13,437 nt of DNA from Sphingomonadaceae bacterium. GTDB lineage: Bacteria > Pseudomonadota > Alphaproteobacteria > Sphingomonadales > Sphingomonadaceae. Positions 1-5,535 of the stretch are shown piece by piece. The DNA lies in the NCBI GenBank assembly GCA_019239785.1, contig JAFAZM010000088.1, positions 1 to 13,437 of the forward strand, written 5' to 3'. The translations under genes and the position numbers were made by a program. Positions within the stretch are counted from its first letter, which is position 1, and every line of letters begins with the position of its first letter. The notes beneath the pieces are model-generated. The model was not told the DNA's origin and did no database searches. It saw only the letters and a list, made by a program, of their open reading frames with translations.

Positions 1-5
1 CGGCC

Positions 6-22
6 GGCCTGAACAACAGGCC
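6..22. repeat. small inverted repeat in the leader before the sigma gene
   Basis: GGCCTG (6-11) and CAGGCC (17-22) are exact reverse complements around a 5-nt loop, AACAA. No T-tract follows, so it is a weak candidate for the end of an upstream transcript. Nothing else in positions 1-116 could be assigned: I see no gene and no convincing promoter. Confidence 0.3.
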
Positions 23-116
23 TGATTTCCGTGGGTCGCCTGGCCCATTCGGCCCAAGGGCGCGGTCCGCTTGCACCGGCGGCAAGATTCCCTGAAGGAA
101 TAACCCGTAACGAGAC

Positions 117-749
117 ATGTCGACGGAGCCGCGGATGAGCGCGCGACGCGACGCGGGATTCATATTATATTTGCCAGCGGAGGCGAGCGGCAAACGGGTG
201 GACGTCCAGCAATCCGCGTCGGCCCCCGCCCCTCCGGGCGGCGACGGCAAGAACGGGGTCGTGCCCCCGTTCGAGCGGATCGTCGCCGATTACGGGCCTT
301 TGATCTCGCGCATCGCCATGTCCTACGAGGCGGATCCGACGCTGCGCGAGGATCTCACGCAGCAGATCTTCCTCGCCGTCTGGCAGGCGCTGCCAAGCTT
401 CCGCGCCGATTCCTCGCTGAAGACCTTCATCGCGCGCGTCGCCCAGAACCGGTCGATCTCCTTCGTCACCAAGCAGGTCCGCCAGCCCCGGCTCGCGGAG
501 CTGCCCGAGAAGCTGGAGGCGGACACGCTCAATCCGGAAGAAGAAGCGATAGAAATGAACGAGCGCGAGATGCTCCTCGCCGCGACGCGACGGCTGCCGT
601 TGCCGCAGCGCGAAGTCATCATCCTGGTGCTCGAAGGATTCAGCTATGCGGAGATCGCGGAAATGCTGCAGATCGCGCCCAATGCTTTGGCATTGCGATT
701 GTCACGGGCGAAAGCGGCGCTAAAGACGATGCTGGAGCAGGGGGCATGA
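117..749 (+). CDS. ECF-type RNA polymerase sigma factor (sigma-70 family)
   Basis: This protein of 210 residues should direct RNA polymerase to a small set of promoters. Residues about 52-120 look like sigma region 2: FERIVADYGPLI, then the REDLTQQIFLAVWQALPSF core helix that binds polymerase and the -10 element, then the FIARVAQNRSISF segment. Residues about 150-207 look like region 4, with LPLPQREVIILVLEGFSYAEIA followed by the DNA-recognition helix ending in RLSRAKAALK. Region 3 is absent, as in ECF factors. The first 50 residues are a poorly structured Pro/Gly/Ala-rich extension, longer than usual, so a later start such as ATG 135 is possible. GAAGGA at 94-99 is rather far from ATG 117. 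The gene overlaps the next by 4 bp (ATGA), indicating translational coupling to a membrane protein that is likely its regulator. The family is clear; the target regulon is unknown. Confidence 0.92.
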   Translation: MSTEPRMSARRDAGFILYLPAEASGKRVDVQQSASAPAPPGGDGKNGVVPPFERIVADYGPLISRIAMSYEADPTLREDLTQQIFLAVWQALPSFRADSSLKTFIARVAQNRSISFVTKQVRQPRLAELPEKLEADTLNPEEEAIEMNEREMLLAATRRLPLPQREVIILVLEGFSYAEIAEMLQIAPNALALRLSRAKAALKTMLEQGA

Positions 750-1360
750 CGGATTTCGACCTGGACCGGCTCGGCGACGTCTGGCGCCAGCAGCCCGACC
801 CTGCAGAGCTGGCGCGCCTGCAGCGAACCGCGATCGCCGTCGCGCGGCGCGCGCGCCTTTCGGCGATCGTCGACATCTGCGCGGCGATCGCAGTGGGTGC
901 GGTGGTGATCTTCCTCGTCGTGACCAATCCGAAGATCCAGACGGTGGCGATGGGGACGGCCGCGATCCTGGTCCTGCTCGGCAGCAACATCCGCCTGCGC
1001 AAGCTGCGCCAGGTCGAGCTCAAGGGACTGACCGGCACCACGGAGGAGATGCTCGACCAGTCGATCGCGCGGGTCGAGACCACCGTCCGGCACCACAGGT
1101 TCACCCTCCTGGTCGGCCCGACCGCCTTTCTCCTCTCCTGGGTCTTCGCCGCGGTGGCGATCCCCCGCCGCGACCTCGTCCTCGGCAGCCTGGGCGATCT
1201 CGTCTGGTTCCGCCCGGCCCTGTTCGGGATCGCGGTGACCGCCGTGGCCGCGCTCGTCCTCTATCTGATCGTCAACATCCGCCGCGGCCGGCGCGAGCTG
1301 GCGCGGCTGAAGGCGATGCGCGATTCCTACCGCCAGGAGCGCGAGTCGCTGACGCCGTGA
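746..1360 (+). CDS. four-helix membrane protein, putative anti-sigma partner
   Basis: This is a 204-residue inner-membrane protein. Four hydrophobic segments are visible at about residues 39-59, 64-81, 119-139 and 157-177. The N-terminal ~35 residues are soluble and contain LDRLGDVWRQQPD, and the C-terminal ~25 residues are a basic, charged tail. The start codon overlaps the stop of the sigma-factor gene (ATGA), so both are made from one transcript. A small membrane protein coupled this way to an ECF sigma factor is most often an anti-sigma factor or sensor, with the N-terminal soluble part as the likely sigma-binding region. I see no zinc-binding HxxxCxxC motif and do not recognise a named domain, so the regulatory role is inferred from position only. 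Confidence 0.8.
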   Translation: MTDFDLDRLGDVWRQQPDPAELARLQRTAIAVARRARLSAIVDICAAIAVGAVVIFLVVTNPKIQTVAMGTAAILVLLGSNIRLRKLRQVELKGLTGTTEEMLDQSIARVETTVRHHRFTLLVGPTAFLLSWVFAAVAIPRRDLVLGSLGDLVWFRPALFGIAVTAVAALVLYLIVNIRRGRRELARLKAMRDSYRQERESLTP

Positions 1361-1450
1361 CACCCGATTCATGGTAAACGGAACCTCTTCGCTGTTTTAG
1401 CAAAGTCTCAATCGCTCTTTGGTAGAAACGGCCCTCCCAAACAAAGAACT

Positions 1451-1463
1451 AGGGAAGGGAAGG
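1451..1463 (+). promoter_or_regulatory. purine-rich ribosome binding site of the small peptide gene
   Basis: AGGGAAGGGAAGG lies 2 nt before the ATG at 1466. It contains two overlapping Shine-Dalgarno-like units (AGGGA and GGAAGG); the upstream unit has the more usual spacing. It is among the strongest ribosome sites in the window and supports real, high-level translation of the 47-residue peptide. The region before it (1361-1450) is visibly richer in A/T than its surroundings and probably carries the promoter. Confidence 0.7.
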
Positions 1464-1465
1464 TA

Positions 1466-1609
1466 ATGGACAAGATTCGCGTGACAGTGGAAGAGCTGCC
1501 CGAGCTCGACACCGAAGTCGCGATCTCCGGCTCGGTCAAGCAGCAGGAAGTGGGCGGCGGCGTCTGCCTCAGCATCGCCGCGGGGATCGCCGTCTATCTC
1601 AGCACATGA
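1466..1609 (+). CDS. 47-residue peptide, candidate RiPP/bacteriocin precursor
   Basis: A complete short gene with a strong ribosome site; about 40 of 47 codons end in G or C, as in the neighbours. The N-terminal half (MDKIRVTVEELPELDTEVAI) is charged and acidic, like a leader. A linker, SGSVKQQEV, leads to Gly30-Gly31-Gly32, and the tail VCLSIAAGIAVYLST is hydrophobic, with one Cys (34), three Ser/Thr and Tyr44. An acidic leader, a double-Gly site and a short core are typical of RiPP or microcin precursors. The residues before the Gly run do not match the classic leader consensus well, and the exporter downstream has no peptidase domain, so the cleavage site is open. Two stem-loops follow immediately, then two cupin/HEAT proteins and a type I secretion operon, which suggest modification and export. 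I do not recognise a named family. A small membrane-active or regulatory peptide is the alternative. Confidence 0.72.
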   Translation: MDKIRVTVEELPELDTEVAISGSVKQQEVGGGVCLSIAAGIAVYLST

Positions 1610-1615
1610 CGGCCT

Positions 1616-1639
1616 CGGCGCCGGCCGAATCCGGCGCCG
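1616..1639 (+). promoter_or_regulatory. stem-loop 1 directly after the peptide gene
   Basis: CGGCGCCGG (1616-1624) and CCGGCGCCG (1631-1639) are perfect reverse complements with a 6-nt loop, CCGAAT. It begins 6 nt after the peptide stop codon. No T-run follows, so it is more likely an RNA-stabilising or partial-termination element than a full intrinsic terminator. This position is typical for operons that need far more precursor peptide than modifying enzyme. Confidence 0.65.
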
Positions 1640-1652
1640 GGCTGAAGCACGC

Positions 1653-1682
1653 CGAAGGCCGACAGCCAAGGATCGGCCTTCG
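1653..1682 (+). promoter_or_regulatory. stem-loop 2 between the peptide gene and the cupin genes
   Basis: CGAAGGCCGA (1653-1662) and TCGGCCTTCG (1673-1682) form a perfect 10-bp stem with a 10-nt loop. It lies 13 nt after stem-loop 1, giving tandem hairpins in the 159-bp gap before the next gene. No T-tract follows. It probably sets the ratio of peptide to downstream products by attenuation or by protecting the short 5' mRNA; this function is inferred. Confidence 0.6.
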
Positions 1683-1768
1683 CGGCGCCCCCTCCATCGC
1701 TGCGCGCGCCCCGGCGCTTAGGAAGTCCGAAAGGATCGGCCGCTAGAGCGCGCCCGAAGCTCCGGTGG

Positions 1769-2752
1769 ATGGACATGAATATCGCGCAGGACCTCAAGGA
1801 CTGGCTCGCGGACCGCGGACGGCAGCGCCGGACGCAGCGGGCGATCGACGGCTTCGCCCGCGCCTGGGACCGAGGCGTGGTCCAGCAGCATCTCACGCGC
1901 GCGATGGCGGACCTTCCCGCGAAGAGCGCCGAGGCGGTCGCCGCGGCGGCGCGCGCGCTCTTGGCCGACGATGCCTGGCTCGATCGCGCTATCGCCGGCC
2001 TGGCCGAGGCCATGCGTGCCGATCCCTATTTCGAGCCGCCCTTCCGGGCGATGAGCGGCGACCTCCACGCCGGGCTGATCCTCTTCGAGGATGCGCATCT
2101 GTCGATCGCCGCCGGCGTGACCCGGATTTCCGAGCTCGCCGCAAGGAAGGACGGGAAGCGCGGCGCCACCTCGGTCGGCTTCTCCGGCCGGGTCAGCGTG
2201 CTCAAGTTCGTGAAGGCCGGCGGGGCGCGCATCTCGCTCTGGGAAGCGCCGCCGATCACCGCATCCTTCTCGGCCGCGACCGCCGGGCAGTGCCGGCGCA
2301 CCGGCGAGCGCCGGCTTGCCGACGGCGACATCCTCACCATCGACGGCCGCCATCAGACCTATGTGATCGAGCAGGCGCGCGCCAACCTGCTGGTGCTCCA
2401 GGCGGAGATCTCGCTCGACGCGGCGCCGCTCGGCGTCGAATATGACAGCCGAAGCCTTGCCTATGTCGGCTGCAGCGCCGTCCGCGACGGCGCTTCGCGA
2501 ATCCAGATGATCAGCACCTTGCTGCGCAAGCTCGGCGCGGCCGAGGCAGCGCCGGTGCTGGCCGGCTTCCTCGACCATCCGGATTTCTTCGTCCGCTGGC
2601 ATGTGATGCGCGAGCTGCTCGGCCTGGATGCCGAAGCCGCCTTGCCCCATCTCAAGCGGATGGCGGCGCGCGATCCGCACGAGGACGTCCGCCGCGCGGC
2701 CCGCGCGACGCTCGACCGGCTGCAGGCGCCAAGCGCGCGAAAGGCCGCCTGA
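1769..2752 (+). CDS. cupin-like/HEAT-repeat protein, possibly a non-catalytic partner
   Basis: This 327-residue soluble protein has no signal peptide. Residues about 1-125 are mainly helical. Residues about 135-215 have the alternating pattern of a cupin beta-barrel, ending in GDILTIDGRHQTYVIEQ (about 186-202), which resembles a cupin second motif. The HxH pair expected in the first cupin motif is missing: the matching stretch reads ISLWEAPPI. Residues about 245-318 form HEAT-like helix pairs (LLRKLGAAEAAPVLAGFL, VRWHVMRELLGL, DVRRAARATLDRL), a protein- or peptide-binding scaffold. The next protein has the same three-part plan with an intact metal site, so this one may be a substrate-binding or regulatory partner. 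ATG 1775 is an equally good start, with GGTGG six nt upstream. Its stop lies one base before the next start. No named family is recognised; a role in processing the upstream peptide is inferred from position. Confidence 0.8.
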   Translation: MDMNIAQDLKDWLADRGRQRRTQRAIDGFARAWDRGVVQQHLTRAMADLPAKSAEAVAAAARALLADDAWLDRAIAGLAEAMRADPYFEPPFRAMSGDLHAGLILFEDAHLSIAAGVTRISELAARKDGKRGATSVGFSGRVSVLKFVKAGGARISLWEAPPITASFSAATAGQCRRTGERRLADGDILTIDGRHQTYVIEQARANLLVLQAEISLDAAPLGVEYDSRSLAYVGCSAVRDGASRIQMISTLLRKLGAAEAAPVLAGFLDHPDFFVRWHVMRELLGLDAEAALPHLKRMAARDPHEDVRRAARATLDRLQAPSARKAA

Positions 2753-2753
2753 G

Positions 2754-3677
2754 ATGCCGCGCATCATCGCCTGCCCCGCCGACGAACCGGCGCTCGCGCT
2801 CGGCGATCTCGTTGCCGCGCTCAACGACGACGGCTTCGATCCGGCCGACGAGGAGAGCTTCGCCGCGGCGGGGCCGCTGCTGAAGCGGCTCGCCGACAAC
2901 CGCGCCTTCCTGGCCGAGCTGGCGCTCGCCGAGCTCAAGGACCGCTGCACCCGGCAGAGCCTCGAGAACCGCTATTCGAGCCAGGTGCTGATGCTGCACC
3001 GCGCCTCGGAGAAATATTTCATCCGGGCCAATTTCTGGCCGTCCCCGCGCGACAGCCTGTTCAAGGCGAGCGGCACCTCGCCTTTCTTCTACCATGTCCC
3101 GCACGACCACAATTTCTCGTTCCTCACCGTCGGCTATCTCGGACCGGGCTATTGGAGCGAATATTACGAATATGATTTCGAGAAGGTCGTCGGCCTGCCC
3201 GGCGAGAAGGTGGACCTGAGGTTCGTCGAGAAGTCCCGGCTCGAGCAGGGCAAGGTGATGCTCTACCGGGCGCATCGCGACGTGCACGACCAGCTGCCGG
3301 CCGACGAGATGTCGGTCTCGATCAACATCATGCACGCGACGCCGTGCCTGCCCTTCCTCGACCAGTACCGGTTCGACCCGAAGACATGCGAGATCGTCTC
3401 GATCCTCAACCGGAGCGCGACCGAGGCGCTGCTCGCCCTCGCGGCGAACCATGACGGCGGCAATGCGCGCGACCTGGTCGAAAGCTATGCGGCCGGCCAT
3501 CCCTCCGACCGTATCCGCTTCGCGGCGCTGCGCGAGCTGGCGGCGGCCGAAGGCGAGCCGGAGGCGGGGATGGAGCGGCTGGACGCGGGCGCGCATTCCG
3601 CCAACGCCTTCGTCGCGGCGATGAGCGCGCGCGAGCTGGCACGGATCCGGGCGCACCACCACTGGATCCAGTGCTGA
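2754..3677 (+). CDS. cupin/HEAT protein with a HxH...H metal site, putative peptide-modifying dioxygenase
   Basis: A 307-residue cytoplasmic protein. After a helical N-terminus, residues about 108-195 form a cupin. The first motif is HVPHDHNFSFLTVGYLG, with His117 and His119 as likely metal ligands. The second is GKVMLYRAHRDVHDQ, with His178 (or His174) as the third. HDH followed by an Phe/Leu-rich strand and Gly resembles cysteine and thiol dioxygenases, which bind iron through three histidines. The C-terminal ~90 residues are helical and HEAT-like (IRFAALRELAAAEG). The start is ATG 2754, one base after the previous stop; an in-frame upstream extension to 2628 would overlap the preceding gene and is rejected. 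Together with the upstream paralogue and the peptide gene, it may oxidise a residue such as Cys34 of the peptide. This is an inference; another cupin oxygenase or isomerase activity is equally compatible. Confidence 0.82.
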   Translation: MPRIIACPADEPALALGDLVAALNDDGFDPADEESFAAAGPLLKRLADNRAFLAELALAELKDRCTRQSLENRYSSQVLMLHRASEKYFIRANFWPSPRDSLFKASGTSPFFYHVPHDHNFSFLTVGYLGPGYWSEYYEYDFEKVVGLPGEKVDLRFVEKSRLEQGKVMLYRAHRDVHDQLPADEMSVSINIMHATPCLPFLDQYRFDPKTCEIVSILNRSATEALLALAANHDGGNARDLVESYAAGHPSDRIRFAALRELAAAEGEPEAGMERLDAGAHSANAFVAAMSARELARIRAHHHWIQC

Positions 3678-3689
3678 ACCTTTCCTGCG

Positions 3690-3881
3690 TCAGCGCCGCG
3701 CGGTGGCGGGCGCCTCGCTGTTGCGCGTCTCGATCTCTCCGGGCACGGTCCATTCGAACCCGGACGGCGCATCGGGATCGCGCCGGGCCTGCTTGGCCCT
3801 GACCGCGTCGCTGACGGCGTCGTCATGGCTGTCGCGCCAGGGGCCGGTGAGCGCGGGAGTCCGGTAGCGATAGCGTCGCAC
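3690..3881 (-). CDS. 63-residue hypothetical protein with GTG start
   Basis: A small soluble protein starting VRRYRYRTPALTGPWRDS (V read as Met). The longer frame up to 3959 is unlikely as the coding start: codons in that extension are A/T-ending and rare (AAA, TTA, AGG, AGA), while from GTG 3881 on they become G/C-ending like true genes here. A near-perfect Shine-Dalgarno sequence, GGAGGT (plus-strand 3891-3896), lies 9 nt before this GTG. The middle, DDAVSDAVRAKQARRD, is a charged helix, followed by GFEWTVPGEIE. It sits antisense between the cupin gene (convergent, 12-bp gap) and the TolC gene (divergent). It resembles short uncharacterised proteins I recall from sphingomonads, but no function is known to me. 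Confidence 0.65.
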   Translation of the reverse strand: MRRYRYRTPALTGPWRDSHDDAVSDAVRAKQARRDPDAPSGFEWTVPGEIETRNSEAPATARR

Positions 3882-3890
3882 GTTTCCTGC

Positions 3891-3896
3891 ACCTCC
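3891..3896 (-). promoter_or_regulatory. ribosome binding site deciding the GTG start at 3881
   Basis: On the minus strand this reads GGAGGT, nine nt before GTG 3881. It is a strong match to the anti-Shine-Dalgarno sequence and is the main reason to choose the 63-residue form over the longer ATG form from 3959. Confidence 0.65.
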
Positions 3897-3979
3897 CGCT
3901 CTCCTAGTCTCGCCGCCGCGCCAAATCTTTCGGTCCCTCGTTAACTTTTCTTTCGCCATGGCCGCCGCGCCTGCGCCCC

Positions 3980-4025
3980 CCGGTCCGGGACGGCCCGCGG
4001 ACCGGCGGAAGCGCAGTCTTCCGCC
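3980..4025 (+). promoter_or_regulatory. two overlapping stem-loops upstream of the secretion operon
   Basis: CCGGTCCG (3980-3987) pairs perfectly with CGGACCGG (3998-4005), and GGCGGAAG (4004-4011) pairs perfectly with CTTCCGCC (4018-4025). The two stems share the GG at 4004-4005, so both cannot be complete at once. They lie about 100 nt before the TolC start, inside the 244-bp divergent gap 3882-4125 that must hold promoters for both directions. Such competing hairpins could act as an attenuator or as a boundary, but a role is not shown by the sequence. No convincing -35/-10 pair was found; TTGACC at 4040-4045 is a possible -35 without a good -10. Confidence 0.45.
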
Positions 4026-4125
4026 TGTCCCACAAGCGATTGACCTCGCTGCAAATCTTGTGCCGCACCGCGGGAAAAGCTGGTATTAGGCAGCCGCGGG
4101 CACTACATCGCGCCGCTCGGCTATA

Positions 4126-5535
4126 TTGAGTCACAAATTGCGCCTTCGATCCTGTCTTGCGACGGCAACGGCCTGTCTCGCCCTGAGCGCGCCCGCGCTC
4201 GGCCAGGCGCCGCAGCCTTTGCCGGCGCCGACCGGCACGCCGATGACGATCGATTTCAGCAACGATCCGGTGCTGCGGCTGCGGCATGAGCAGACCAGCT
4301 TCGAGCAGTTCCGCAACGCCATCGCCACCGCGGTCGAGCGCCACCCGGGCACCGCCGAGGTCGCCGCCAGCGAGGATGAGGCGCGGGCGGCGGTTTCCGA
4401 AGCGCGGCAGGCGCAGCTGCCGACCGTCGATCTCAGCATCACCTCCTACCGGGTGATCTCGCGCGCTTTCTCCAACGATCCGTTCAACATCATCGAGCGG
4501 TCGCGGCCGCGCCAGCGCACCGACGCCTTGCTCTCCGCCCAACAGACCCTGTTCGATTTCGGCGCCAGCGCGCGCCGCGTCACCGCCGCGGGCGCCCGCC
4601 TGCGCGCCGCCGCCGCCGATCTGGAAGCGGCCGGCAGCCAGGTGGCGCTGAACGCGGTCGCCGCCTGGTACGACGTCTTCTCCTTCCGCGCCTTGGTGTC
4701 GCTGACCGAGGCCTTCGTCGCCAGTCAGAGGGACCTGCGCGCCGCGGTCGAAATCCGCATTCGCCAGGGCGCGTCCGCCGAGGGCGACCTCGCCCGGGTC
4801 GATTCCTACATCGCGCAGACCGAGACCCGCCTCGCCCAGTTCCGCCGTTCGCTCGCCAATGCCGAGGCGCGCTTCACCGAGCTGACCGGAAGCCCGCCGC
4901 CGGCGCTCGGGCGCGCACCCGCCGGCCCGGCCGTGGCCAGCCGCGACGAGGCGGTGCTCGCCGCCGAGCAGTCGGCGACCGTGCGCAGCGCCCAGGCCCA
5001 GTCCGACGCCGCCCGCGACGAGGCCCGCGCCGCCCGCGCCGACCGGCTGCCGCGGGTCGCGGTCGGCATCGACGCGGGCCGCTACGGCGTCATCGAGACC
5101 CAGCGCGACTATGACATCCGCGGCAATATCGGCCTGCGCTACCGCCTGTTCGGCGGCTACAATGCGCGCGCCGACGAAGCTTCGGCGCGCGCCCGCGCCG
5201 CCGACGCGCATGCCAACCGCATCCGCGAGGAGGCCGGCCGCGACGCCGCCATCGCCTGGTCCGACGTACGCGCCCTCGAGGAGCAATTGACCGCGCTCGA
5301 AGCCTCCTACATCGCCAGCCGCCGCTCCCGCGACGTGATCGCCGAGCGCTTCCGCGCCGCGCGCGGCACCCTATTCGACGTGGTCGCCGCCGAAGATTCT
5401 TATTTCGAAAGCGCCACCGCCTATATCCAGGCCCTCACGGAACTGGATGCGGCGCGCTATGTCCTGCTTTCGCGTATGGGACGCCTGCTCGACACCTTGC
5501 ATATCGACGCCGACCAATTGAGGGGCGAGGGATGA
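4126..5535 (+). CDS. TolC-family outer-membrane channel of a type I secretion system
   Basis: A 469-residue protein that forms the outer-membrane and periplasmic tunnel for type I export. Residues 1-26 are a signal peptide: a basic MSHKLRLR, then a hydrophobic stretch ending APALG before QAPQ. The rest shows the duplicated TolC pattern of long helices: FEQFRNAIATAVERHPGTAE near the N-terminus, QQTLFDFGASARRV, LNAVAAWYDVFSFRALV and a second copy ending in LLSRMGRLLDTL. Length and pattern fit the family. The start is an unusual TTG: an in-frame stop at 4087-4089 and no ATG or GTG after it exclude a longer form, and a later ATG would lose the signal peptide. No clear ribosome site precedes it, so translation may be weak. 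The stop overlaps the ABC gene by 4 bp (ATGA), so the two are coupled. Confidence 0.9.
   Translation: MSHKLRLRSCLATATACLALSAPALGQAPQPLPAPTGTPMTIDFSNDPVLRLRHEQTSFEQFRNAIATAVERHPGTAEVAASEDEARAAVSEARQAQLPTVDLSITSYRVISRAFSNDPFNIIERSRPRQRTDALLSAQQTLFDFGASARRVTAAGARLRAAAADLEAAGSQVALNAVAAWYDVFSFRALVSLTEAFVASQRDLRAAVEIRIRQGASAEGDLARVDSYIAQTETRLAQFRRSLANAEARFTELTGSPPPALGRAPAGPAVASRDEAVLAAEQSATVRSAQAQSDAARDEARAARADRLPRVAVGIDAGRYGVIETQRDYDIRGNIGLRYRLFGGYNARADEASARARAADAHANRIREEAGRDAAIAWSDVRALEEQLTALEASYIASRRSRDVIAERFRAARGTLFDVVAAEDSYFESATAYIQALTELDAARYVLLSRMGRLLDTLHIDADQLRGEG

Noticed and set aside
1380..1410. ECF-type promoter GGAACC ... TCTCA before the peptide gene
   Set aside because: Spacing is about 3 nt longer than in the best-known ECF promoters and the -10 word is poor, so it is kept only as a hint in the findings and not called as a promoter.
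1718..2950. Minus-strand frame of 410 codons across the first cupin/HEAT gene
   Set aside because: The plus frame has coherent cupin and HEAT patterns and fits the operon spacing. The minus product is Arg/Gly/Ala-rich without structure.
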